DNA from: Allobosea sp. LC85
GTDB taxonomy: Bacteria > Pseudomonadota > Alphaproteobacteria > Rhizobiales > Beijerinckiaceae
DNA: 64,000 bases
Assembly: GCF_000735605.1 (NCBI RefSeq)
Contig: NZ_JPKG01000016.1
Span: forward strand, 99,970-163,969
Direction: 5' to 3'
Under the pieces are notes generated by a model. That model was not told the origin of the DNA, ran no database searches, and was given only the letters and a program-made list of their open reading frames with translations. A program made the position numbers and the translations under genes. Positions 25,576 to 32,877 of the stretch are shown one piece after another; the stretch's first letter is position 1, and every line of letters begins with the position of its first letter.

Positions 25576-26585
25576 GCTCACCACACTCGGCCATCCCGCG
25601 CTTGCCGTTGTTCTCGCGTCGGCTGGCCGTGATGGCTCTGTCGCTCCTGGTTGTAGCCGGTGCGCTCGCGATGCTCGCCTATCTCATCGCGAGCGTAAGC
25701 CCTCCCCCGCCTCCACCACCGCGAAATCCCTTCGGCACGGCCCTGCCCCGCGAGGCCCTGCCTTCGACGACGGGCATCGGCGCGCTGCTCCTGTCCTGGC
25801 AATCGGCGTTCTATCGCGAACTCACGGCGACGCTGAAGGCGATCCACGCCAGCAGCGCGGCGCTGCCCGGCCTGCTTGCTCTCGCCTTCGGCTATGGCGT
25901 CTTTCATGCCGCCGGCCCCGGCCACGGCAAGGCGGTGATCTCCGGCTACATCGTCGCCGATGATCGAAGCCTCCGGCGCGGGCTCGCCTTGAGCTTTGCC
26001 GCCGCGATCCTCCAGGCACTGGTCGCCATCGCACTGGTCCTGACCCTGACGATCGCCCTGAGGGCGACCGCCGCGACCATGAGCGCGACGACAACGCTGA
26101 TCGAGCAGGCGAGTTTCGCGCTCGTCGGACTGGTCGGATTATGGGTGCTCTGGCGCAAGGCCGGAGCGCTGCTCACTCTGTCGGGCGATGCCGCCGCACA
26201 TGATCCGGCCTGCGATCACATTCACATGCCTGGTCCCGACGAGATCGCCAGCTTGCGCGGCTGGCGCGAAATGGCCGGCGTGGTTTTCGCCGCGGGCCTT
26301 CGCCCCTGCGCCGGCGCGCTGATCATCCTCGTCTTCGCATTCTCGCAGGGGCTGCTCTGGGCCGGCATCGCCGCGACCTTCGCCATGGCGCTCGGCACGG
26401 CCCTGACCACCGGCGCGCTGGCAGCCCTCGCCGTATTCTTCAAGTTCGCTGCGTTGAAGCTAGCCGGCGGCAGCAGCCAGCGCGGTGCCCAAGTAATCGC
26501 CGCGCTCGAACTTCTCGCCGCCGCCTTTGTCGCCGTGCTCGGCGCGGCGCTGTTCCTCGGCCTCTGGGCGGTCCAGGGGAGCTGA
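25566..26585 (+). CDS. NicO-type nickel/cobalt transporter (RcnA-like)
   Basis: A 339-residue membrane protein with a proline-rich stretch (PPPPPPPRNP, about residues 50-60) between the first segment and the core. The metal motif is FGYGVFHAAGPGHGKAVISGY (HxxxPGHGK). A second motif, RPCAGALIILVFAFSQGLLWAG, and a cytoplasmic CDHIHMPGPDE loop that may bind metal are also typical. RcnA-like proteins export Ni2+ or Co2+, whereas NicO relatives paired with DUF1007 have been proposed to import them. Direction cannot be decided here. It overlaps the DUF1007 gene by ten bases, and a cobalt enzyme is encoded 1-3 kb downstream. Confidence 0.85.
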   Translation: MPLSSPHSAIPRLPLFSRRLAVMALSLLVVAGALAMLAYLIASVSPPPPPPPRNPFGTALPREALPSTTGIGALLLSWQSAFYRELTATLKAIHASSAALPGLLALAFGYGVFHAAGPGHGKAVISGYIVADDRSLRRGLALSFAAAILQALVAIALVLTLTIALRATAATMSATTTLIEQASFALVGLVGLWVLWRKAGALLTLSGDAAAHDPACDHIHMPGPDEIASLRGWREMAGVVFAAGLRPCAGALIILVFAFSQGLLWAGIAATFAMALGTALTTGALAALAVFFKFAALKLAGGSSQRGAQVIAALELLAAAFVAVLGAALFLGLWAVQGS

Positions 26586-26615
26586 GCCCCCGGCGCCGCC
26601 GATCTTGCGTCCGAT

Positions 26616-27557
26616 TTACTTGGCCACCGCTTCGTAGGTGAAGAGCACCGACTTGTCGTCATCCGGCATGAAATGGGCGCGCACGCCGTCAGCCGTCGGC
26701 TCGACCCAGAACGGGTTCTGCGTCATCGGCAGCCCGGACGGCGACCAGAGCTCGATCGGCACCTGATAGACCGGCCGGTTATCCCTGAGGTCGACGATCT
26801 CGAATCCGCCGAGGCGAAAGATCGGCCCGTCCTTCGTGGCGCGATAGTTGTTGAGCCCGGAGCAGAGCATCCGGCTCATGCCGATATAGTGGCAGTCCTG
26901 ATAGTCGATATAGAGCGCGGGATTGATGACCCGCAGTTGCTCGGGCGCCGCGCCCGCATTGGTCACCCGGCCGTCGCCGTCCAGAGTCCATTTGTAGAAG
27001 CGGCGCGAACCCCAGCTCACCCCATGCAGCGACTTGTCGTCGGTGTTGTGGACGATGCCGCCGATATGGTCCTTGAAGCGCAGCACCTCGGTCGCCTTCA
27101 GCGTCTCGGGATCGACCTTGTAGATGATCGACTGGCTGTTCGGCCGGTACTCGGCAACGGCGACCCAGATATGCTTACCGTCGAAATCGATCCCGCCCGG
27201 ATGGTACATCGAGCCTTCGCCGAGCGTGACGCCGGCAATGAGCTTGCCTTGCGCATCGACCTTGAAGAGATGGCCGACACCCTCGCCGGTATCGCGATCA
27301 TAGCCATCCTTGGGCTCGGAGAACCGGGTCGTCGGCTTCGTGATCTCGACCGAGGAGACGAAGAAGGCATCGCCGACCTTCAGCATGCCTTGCGGGTGAT
27401 GTGTCGGGAATTGCAGCGCAACCGCGGCCTTCTGCGTCCATTGCGTGTTGCGGGTGAGCTTTTCGATCCGCCCGTTGAGTGCCGGATCGGCAGCATTGGC
27501 AGGCGCGGTCAGAAACAGGCCGGCAAGGCCGACCAGGCACGTCATCGTCTTTTTCAT
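26616..27557 (-). CDS. Secreted DUF6454-like beta-propeller protein of unknown function
   Basis: A 313-residue protein with a Sec signal peptide (MKKTMTCLVGLAGLFLTAPANAA). The mature part has repeated strand patterns (FPTHHPQGMLKVGDAFFVSS, MYHPGGIDFDGKHIWVAVAEYRP, DHIGGIVHNTDDKSLHGVSWGSR) that look like a small propeller, with conserved His residues in each blade. I associate it with DUF6454, whose function is not known. It sits just downstream of the nitrile hydratase operon on the same strand, 136 bases away, and converges with the NicO gene. No catalytic motif is recognisable. A periplasmic sensor, chaperone or metal-binding role would be speculation. Confidence 0.65.
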   Translation of the reverse strand: MKKTMTCLVGLAGLFLTAPANAADPALNGRIEKLTRNTQWTQKAAVALQFPTHHPQGMLKVGDAFFVSSVEITKPTTRFSEPKDGYDRDTGEGVGHLFKVDAQGKLIAGVTLGEGSMYHPGGIDFDGKHIWVAVAEYRPNSQSIIYKVDPETLKATEVLRFKDHIGGIVHNTDDKSLHGVSWGSRRFYKWTLDGDGRVTNAGAAPEQLRVINPALYIDYQDCHYIGMSRMLCSGLNNYRATKDGPIFRLGGFEIVDLRDNRPVYQVPIELWSPSGLPMTQNPFWVEPTADGVRAHFMPDDDKSVLFTYEAVAK

Positions 27558-27693
27558 CAGGACCTCCCACCAGACGGCATGTTTCTCCGAGAGCGGAGCC
27601 GATGCCGATTGCGCTGTCCCGCCCCTATCCAGCGCCCAAGAAGCTGATGTGACAAGGCCGCGCTGCAGTCTCGCCGGAGCAATGCGCGCGCCC

Positions 27694-28083
27694 TCAGCTC
27701 ACTCGCTGCGGGTCGTTCTCCAGCAGGATCGGCTTGCCATGCGGCGTCGCCTCGGCCGCGCGCTCCCAGGAGGCCGCCAGTGCATCGACGCCCGCATGCG
27801 AAGCCAGCCCCTTGGCGATCAGGAGATGCTCCAGCGCCTCGCACCAGCGTTCGTAATAATCGGAACCGTCCCGGCACCCGCCGGCCGCAACAGCCTCGCG
27901 GATCTCGGCGCCGAGCGCTTCCGCCCATTCCTGCGCGCTAAAGACGCCCTTGTTCTGCAGTGCGACGACCAGCGCAAAGGCCTGCGCCTGCCAGGGCTCG
28001 GCGAAGACCGGCCCCCCGGCATCGCGCGGGATCGGCGTGCCCGCCGCAAGGGCATCGGCGAGCGCTGCGTCAGGCCGGCTCAA
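27694..28083 (-). CDS. Nitrile hydratase activator / accessory protein
   Basis: A 129-residue cobalt-type nitrile hydratase activator. The characteristic core is GPVFAEPWQAQAFALVVALQNKGVFSAQEWAEALGAEI followed by YYERWCEALEHLLIAKGL. These proteins exchange with the beta subunit to load cobalt and to promote oxidation of the alpha-subunit cysteines. The frame stays open for about 60 residues further upstream inside the beta gene, but homology begins only at SRPDAAL. I therefore choose the TTG at 28083, which overlaps the beta stop by 14 bases. A TTG start with tight overlap suggests coupled, low-level translation. Confidence 0.85.
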   Translation of the reverse strand: MSRPDAALADALAAGTPIPRDAGGPVFAEPWQAQAFALVVALQNKGVFSAQEWAEALGAEIREAVAAGGCRDGSDYYERWCEALEHLLIAKGLASHAGVDALAASWERAAEATPHGKPILLENDPQRVS

Positions 28084-28729
28084 GATAACTCTCCCACGCC
28101 TCGACGCTGACGCTGGACGTCGGGTCCGCATCGCGTCCCCAGAGCTCGGGGCCGCTGAAGACCACGGTGTAGAGCCATTGTGCCGCCTCAGGCGCGCCAT
28201 GGGCTCCGGTATCGGGGAAGACATGATTGCCGCGCACAGCCTCGACCCTGCCGAGCTTGCCGCGGGCATAGCGCGGCAGGCGCGTATGGCCGGCCGGGTG
28301 CATCACGATGGTGCGCACCGGATCGCCGACCGCAAATCGAGCCGGCGCCGAAGCCTCGCGCTCATAGGGAAAGCCGCGTCGCAATACGGCAGGGACATCC
28401 GCGCCCTTCAGCACTCGCTTGGCTGTCGTCCCGGACCCTGCCGGCGCGCCGCTGTCCATTTCTGCGGGCGTCGCAAAGCCATGCCGCTGCAGCACCGTCC
28501 GCAAACCTTCGTACCAGATCTCGTAATAGGAGAAGGAGAGGTAATCCGCCGGCGGAATGCTCTCGCGCGCATGCCGGATCTCGTCGATGGTCCAGTGCCC
28601 CATGGCGCCCGCTGCAACGTTCAGCGCGAGCATGCGGCTCTCCCATCCGTCATGAAAGACCGGCTCGTTCGGCTCCGGCAAAACCGGCCCGAAGCCCATC
28701 TGGCCGCCAAGATCCTGCCCGCCATTCAT
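28070..28729 (-). CDS. nthB: Nitrile hydratase beta subunit
   Basis: A 219-residue beta subunit. It begins [16 protein letters not shown], as these proteins do, then has [32 protein letters not shown] and [14 protein letters not shown]. The C-terminal SH3-like domain is [32 protein letters not shown]. It forms the substrate channel with the alpha subunit; the complex hydrates nitriles to amides in the cytoplasm. The start ATG overlaps the alpha stop (ATGA). The middle ([18 protein letters not shown]) is short, consistent with a low-molecular-weight type enzyme. Confidence 0.94.
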   Translation of the reverse strand: MNGGQDLGGQMGFGPVLPEPNEPVFHDGWESRMLALNVAAGAMGHWTIDEIRHARESIPPADYLSFSYYEIWYEGLRTVLQRHGFATPAEMDSGAPAGSGTTAKRVLKGADVPAVLRRGFPYEREASAPARFAVGDPVRTIVMHPAGHTRLPRYARGKLGRVEAVRGNHVFPDTGAHGAPEAAQWLYTVVFSGPELWGRDADPTSSVSVEAWESYLEPA

Positions 28730-29355
28730 GCTGACGCTCCCGCCTCTGGCAGCCCGACGCCGATCATCGAATCCCGCGTGACGATGCCGGCAAGCCTCGC
28801 CTCGTCCCAGCCCTCGGTACCGGCGGGGCGCTGCGGGATGACGAGGAAGCGCGTCTCGGCGGTCGAGTCCCAGACCCGGATGCGCTGGTCCGCAGGCAGG
28901 ATCACGCCGAAATCGGCCAGCACGCCGCGCGGATCGATGACGGCGCGCGAGCGATAGGGCGGCGACTTGTACCAGACCGGCGGCAAGCCCAGCACCGGCC
29001 ACGGATAGCAGGAGCACAGCGTGCAGACGATGAGGTTGTGCTCTTCTGGGGTATTGAACACCGCGACGATGTGCTCCCCGCCGCGGCCGCCATAGCCAAG
29101 CTCCGCAACGGCCGCCGTGCCGTCCTGCCTGAGCCGTTCTGCGAAAGCTGGGTCCGTCCAGGCCTTCGCCACGACCAGCGCGCCATTGCGCGGGCCGACC
29201 TTGGTCTCGTAGGTCTCGACGATGGCATCGAGCGCCGCCGGATCGACATAACCCTTGGCGACGAGGAGCGTTTCCAGCGCCTTCACCCGCGCCTCGATCG
29301 GCGTGAAGTGATTGTCATGGTCGTGATGATGGTGGTGGTGATCGTGCCCGCTCAT
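28726..29355 (-). CDS. nthA: Nitrile hydratase alpha subunit, cobalt type
   Basis: A 209-residue alpha subunit. The metal site is CTLCSC at residues 111-116; Thr at the second position marks the non-corrin cobalt class (iron enzymes have Ser). The second and third cysteines of this motif are normally oxidised to sulfinic and sulfenic acid. The start at 29355 has GGAGG seven bases upstream. Residues 4-14 are unusually rich in His and Asp ([11 protein letters not shown]), an apparent metal-binding tail absent from typical alpha subunits. It follows the amidase gene by ten bases and overlaps the beta gene, so the subunits are made in a coupled way. Confidence 0.95.
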   Translation of the reverse strand: MSGHDHHHHHHDHDNHFTPIEARVKALETLLVAKGYVDPAALDAIVETYETKVGPRNGALVVAKAWTDPAFAERLRQDGTAAVAELGYGGRGGEHIVAVFNTPEEHNLIVCTLCSCYPWPVLGLPPVWYKSPPYRSRAVIDPRGVLADFGVILPADQRIRVWDSTAETRFLVIPQRPAGTEGWDEARLAGIVTRDSMIGVGLPEAGASA

Positions 29356-29365
29356 GGCAGCCTCC

Positions 29366-30562
29366 TCACGCAATCCTGATCCGCGCCGCCCGCTCGAACT
29401 TGACGGCGAAATGCACGAGCGACTTGTCCGAGCCCTTCGGCCCGATCAATGACAGACCGAGCGGAGCCTCCTCGCGCTGGGCCGCCGGAATCGTCACCTG
29501 CGGGAAGCCAGAGAGGCCGGATAGGCACAGTAGCCGCAGCGCCCGGTTGCGGAAATCCTCCAATTCGTCCTCGGTCGCGCTGACCAGCGGCGCGATATCC
29601 GGCACAGTCGGCAGGATCAGCACGCCGTCCGAGCCCAGCAGCCGTGCAAGCTTGGCCCGGAAGGCTTTGCGCAGGCTCTCACCCTTGGCGTAGTCCTCGT
29701 CGCTCACTGTTTTCGAGAAGGCGAAGCGCTCGGCGACGCCCGGTCCGAGCGGCGGCTGGAACCGCTCGATCATCGCACCGTCAGCGTTCCAGGCATCGCG
29801 CCCCTGCACCCAACGGAACGCCCAGTAGAGCGCATCGATATCGCGCGCGACCTTGACGGTCTCCGGCTGACCCAGCAGCGGCATCGCGCGCTGAACGACG
29901 TTGCGCAGCACATTCTCAGCATCCGGTGTCGCTTGCGCGAACATGTCCTGTGCCAGCAGGAGACGCGGGGTCTCCGGCAGGGCCGAGCGATCCCTGCCGA
30001 ATACGACATCGGCGACGCGGGCAAAGGTCTTGCCGTCGCGCGCGAACCAGCCTGGCGTATCCAGGCTCTCGGCCAGCGGCCAGGTCCGCTTCAGTGAAAG
30101 TCGGCCATGCGTCGGCCTGATGCCGAAGAGCCCGCCATAGCTCGCCGGCGCGCGAACCGAGCCGCCCGTATCGGAGCCGAGCGCGATATCGGCGAGCTTG
30201 CCGGCAACGGCCGCCATCGAGCCAGAGGACGAGCCGCCGGTGATGCGGTCAGGCGCGGCCGGATTGATCGGCGCACCGAAATGCGCGTTCTTGCCGTTCA
30301 TCGAGAAGGCGAGTTCGTCGGTGATCGTCTTGCCGACGAAGCGGGCACCGGCATCGAGCAGCGTCTTCACGATCGGCGCAGTCTTGGTCTTGAGGCCCGA
30401 CAAGGCCAGCACCGTCGGCGAGCCCGCACCCGTGGGGTAGCCCTTGACGTCGAACAGATCCTTGACCGCGAGCGTCAGCCCGGCGAGCGGGCCGTCCGGC
30501 GCGTTCTTAACCGGCGCGTCCGGATAGGGCATGAAGCAGCGGAAGGGATCGTCCTTGACCAT
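29366..30562 (-). CDS. Amidase-signature family amidase
   Basis: A 398-residue amidase. The catalytic triad is Lys in [13 protein letters not shown], Ser in the [13 protein letters not shown] signature, and the nucleophile Ser in [14 protein letters not shown]. It would hydrolyse the amides formed by nitrile hydratase to acids and ammonia. The ATG at 30562 is chosen because GGGGAG stands ten bases upstream and because earlier starts lie at or before the stop of the preceding gene. Pairing of an amidase with nitrile hydratase is a well-known arrangement; here the amidase precedes the alpha subunit. Confidence 0.92.
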   Translation of the reverse strand: MVKDDPFRCFMPYPDAPVKNAPDGPLAGLTLAVKDLFDVKGYPTGAGSPTVLALSGLKTKTAPIVKTLLDAGARFVGKTITDELAFSMNGKNAHFGAPINPAAPDRITGGSSSGSMAAVAGKLADIALGSDTGGSVRAPASYGGLFGIRPTHGRLSLKRTWPLAESLDTPGWFARDGKTFARVADVVFGRDRSALPETPRLLLAQDMFAQATPDAENVLRNVVQRAMPLLGQPETVKVARDIDALYWAFRWVQGRDAWNADGAMIERFQPPLGPGVAERFAFSKTVSDEDYAKGESLRKAFRAKLARLLGSDGVLILPTVPDIAPLVSATEDELEDFRNRALRLLCLSGLSGFPQVTIPAAQREEAPLGLSLIGPKGSDKSLVHFAVKFERAARIRIA

Positions 30563-30567
30563 CAAGC

Positions 30568-32157
30568 TCAAACTCCCCTTGCGTCGCCGTCGGAGCGCGG
30601 ATCATGCGTCGCTTCGACATGCCCCTTCTGATGTTTCACCAGCATGCCCGCATGTCCGAAGCTGTCGGCATAGGCCTCGCTGTACTCCTCGACCGGGTGG
30701 CCGGCGGCAGTGAGCCGTGCCAGCAGCATCGGATCGAATCGGCTTTCCAGCTTGAGAGAGAGCGAACCCGCACCCCAGGTCTTGCCGAAAAGCCAGCGCG
30801 GCGCATCGACGGCGGTCGCGGGGTTCTGGCCGAAGCGATAGCGCGTCAGGATCTGCGCCTGGAACTGCGGCTGGCCGTCGCCCCCCATCGCGCCATAGGA
30901 GACCACGCGCCCGTCATCGAAGCGGGCGAGCGGCGGGTTCAGCGTGTGGAAGGGCTTGCGGCCCGGCGCTAGCGGATTCAGTGCCGTCTTGTCGAGCGAG
31001 AAAGAGACACCGCGGTTCTGCCAGTGGATCCCGGTCTTGGGCAGGACGCATCCCGAGCCATATTCCCAATAGATCGACTGGATATAGGAGACAGCGAGCC
31101 CGTTGCCGTCGATCGCGCCCATCCAGACAGTGTCGCCCTCGCGGGGTGCGAAAGGCCAGTTCGCCGCCCGCTTGCGATCGATCGCCGCGGCCTCGCCGGC
31201 GAGGACCGCCTCGCTGAGGAAGCTCGCCGGATCGGCCTTCATATGGGCCGGGTCGGTGATCAGCCGATCGCGCATGGCAAAAGCCCGCTTGGTCGCCTCG
31301 ACAAGTCCGTGATGATGGTCGAAGCCCTCCGCCCGCGTCACGCCCAGCTTCTCGAAGATGCCGAGGATCAGCAGCGAGGCGAGCCCCTGGGTCGGGGGCG
31401 GGAAATTATGGACGGTCAGGCCCGGCAGCTTCAGCGACAGCGGCTGCACGGCGCGCGCCCTGAAACCGGCGAGATCCGCCCGTGTGACCGGCGCGCCGAT
31501 CACATCGAGATCGGCGCCGATCTCCCGGCCGATATCACCGCGGTAGAAATCATCGAGCCCGGCATCGGCGAGCTGTTTGAAGGTTCCGCCGAGCTCTTCC
31601 GGCTTCCGCCGCGCACCCGTCGCCGGCCGTTCGCCGCCCGGCCAGAAGAAGCTGCTGAAACCCGGGGCCAGCCTGGTGGCCTCCGCCTCCTGCGGCCAGG
31701 TACGCAGCTCGGAGTCCGAGACTGGATAACCGGTGTCGCAGTGGCTGATCGCATCGGCGAGCAGATCGCGCAGCGGCATCTTCCCGCCGAGCACCTTCGC
31801 CAGTTCCAGCGCCGCCTGCCAGCCGCCGACCGCGCCGGCAACCGTCACCGCCGCATCGGGGCCGCGCGAGGGGATGCTGTCATGCCCCTTCTCGCGATAG
31901 CGTTCGATAGTCGCCTGTGCGCCCGCCGGGCCGCAAGCCTCGATCGCATGCACCTTGCCGCCAGGCTCGTGCACCAGCCAGAACCCGTCGCCGCCGATGG
32001 CGTTCATATGCGGGTAGACCACGGCGATGGTCGCTGCCATCGCCACCATGGCCTCGATCGCATTGCCCCCCTCGGCGAGAACGGCGCGCCCGGCTTCCGA
32101 GGCAAGACGATGCGGCGCAGCAGCGGCCCCGGTTGAGAAAACAGGCGTATCGATCAT
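30568..32157 (-). CDS. Gamma-glutamyltransferase family protein
   Basis: A 529-residue Ntn-type hydrolase precursor. The N-terminal part holds VFSTGAAAAPHRLASEAGRAVLAEGGNAIEAMVA and the NAIGGDGFWLV motif. The likely autoprocessing and nucleophile Thr is in EGDTVWMGAIDGNGLAVSYIQS, and the C-terminal PFHTLNPPLA and GGDGQPQFQ motifs are typical. There is no signal peptide from the ATG at 32157, so it is probably cytoplasmic, unlike classical periplasmic GGT. As first gene of the nitrile hydratase operon it may hydrolyse a gamma-glutamyl or acyl amide rather than glutathione. The ribosome site is weak and the start could lie upstream at 32190. Confidence 0.85.
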   Translation of the reverse strand: MIDTPVFSTGAAAAPHRLASEAGRAVLAEGGNAIEAMVAMAATIAVVYPHMNAIGGDGFWLVHEPGGKVHAIEACGPAGAQATIERYREKGHDSIPSRGPDAAVTVAGAVGGWQAALELAKVLGGKMPLRDLLADAISHCDTGYPVSDSELRTWPQEAEATRLAPGFSSFFWPGGERPATGARRKPEELGGTFKQLADAGLDDFYRGDIGREIGADLDVIGAPVTRADLAGFRARAVQPLSLKLPGLTVHNFPPPTQGLASLLILGIFEKLGVTRAEGFDHHHGLVEATKRAFAMRDRLITDPAHMKADPASFLSEAVLAGEAAAIDRKRAANWPFAPREGDTVWMGAIDGNGLAVSYIQSIYWEYGSGCVLPKTGIHWQNRGVSFSLDKTALNPLAPGRKPFHTLNPPLARFDDGRVVSYGAMGGDGQPQFQAQILTRYRFGQNPATAVDAPRWLFGKTWGAGSLSLKLESRFDPMLLARLTAAGHPVEEYSEAYADSFGHAGMLVKHQKGHVEATHDPRSDGDARGV

Positions 32158-32270
32158 CGAGGGGTTTTCAATCCAGCGGGGAGCAACCATTTGCCGAGTG
32201 GCGCGATTTTGTTGCATGCCGGCAGCGCGTCGGCTAGGCGGTAGCGCGCATGAATTATCAAGGAACGAAC

Positions 32271-32510
32271 ATGGCTGAAAAGCGTGGCACCTGGCGTACC
32301 CTGATCATGGTGATCTCGCTGGGCATCCTGATCGCCGTCGAACTCTTCGGCGTCGCGCTGGCGTCGGGCTGGGCTCTCGCCGGCCTTTTCGAGCTCGGCC
32401 CTATCGTCGGCTATATCCTGATGGCGCTCTTCTCGGGCCTGGCGGCCTACGCCATGCTTGCCTTCATGCGCCGCGTGATCAAGTTCGAGCATATCGGCGA
32501 GCGCAGCTGA
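32271..32510 (+). CDS. Small two-segment membrane protein of unknown function
   Basis: A 79-residue protein with two hydrophobic helices (IMVISLGILIAVELFGVALA and IVGYILMALFSGLAAYAMLAFM) joined by a short loop, then a basic tail (RRVIKFEHIGERS). The ATG at 32271 has AAGGA eight bases upstream; a start at 32250 has none. It is divergent from the gamma-glutamyltransferase gene and converges with the TRAP cluster, the two stop codons being one base apart. The family is not recognised. Confidence 0.65.
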   Translation: MAEKRGTWRTLIMVISLGILIAVELFGVALASGWALAGLFELGPIVGYILMALFSGLAAYAMLAFMRRVIKFEHIGERS

Positions 32511-32511
32511 T

Positions 32512-32877
32512 TCAGCCGCAGCGCCTGAGAACGACCGGATCGGCCTCTTCGGGCAGGTAGTTGCCCATTGGCCGGCAAGCTGCCCCGACACAGATCGTCC
32601 AATCCGCCGTCGCGCCGGAGCGCCGCATCACGACCTCGGTCAGTGCCGGCAAGGTCGGTGTCCAGCGCCAGAAGCCGCCGCGCAACGTTGCGCCGTCAGG
32701 CGGATCCATGCCGGCGCCCGATCCTTCGATGCGTGCCTCGACCAGCAGCAGGCCGTCCGGCGTCTCCCTCCAGACCTCTTCCCACAGCGTCTTCTGCACC
32801 GAGTGCCGCCAGCCGAGCGTGATCTCGTCGGCGCCGAGCGCAACGACGAGTGCACCGGCCGCAAGGCACAGACTCAC
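32512..32877 (-). CDS. DUF1850 domain protein of the TAXI-TRAP cluster
   Basis: A 121-residue protein. A GTG start at 32877 overlaps the permease stop by four bases. After a short hydrophobic leader (LCLAAGALVVALGA) it has the DUF1850 pattern TLGWRHSVQKTLWEEVWR and GSGAGMDPPDGATLRGGFW. DUF1850 genes are frequently the last gene of TAXI-type TRAP transporter operons, as here. It is probably a small periplasmic or membrane-attached accessory factor. Its mechanism is unknown. Confidence 0.8.
   Translation of the reverse strand: MSLCLAAGALVVALGADEITLGWRHSVQKTLWEEVWRETPDGLLLVEARIEGSGAGMDPPDGATLRGGFWRWTPTLPALTEVVMRRSGATADWTICVGAACRPMGNYLPEEADPVVLRRCG

Noticed and set aside
29301..29355. His-rich codon run as a cloning tag
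   Set aside because: It lies in natural context with a native ribosome site and operon overlap, and mixes His with Asp, so it is not an artificial hexahistidine tag.
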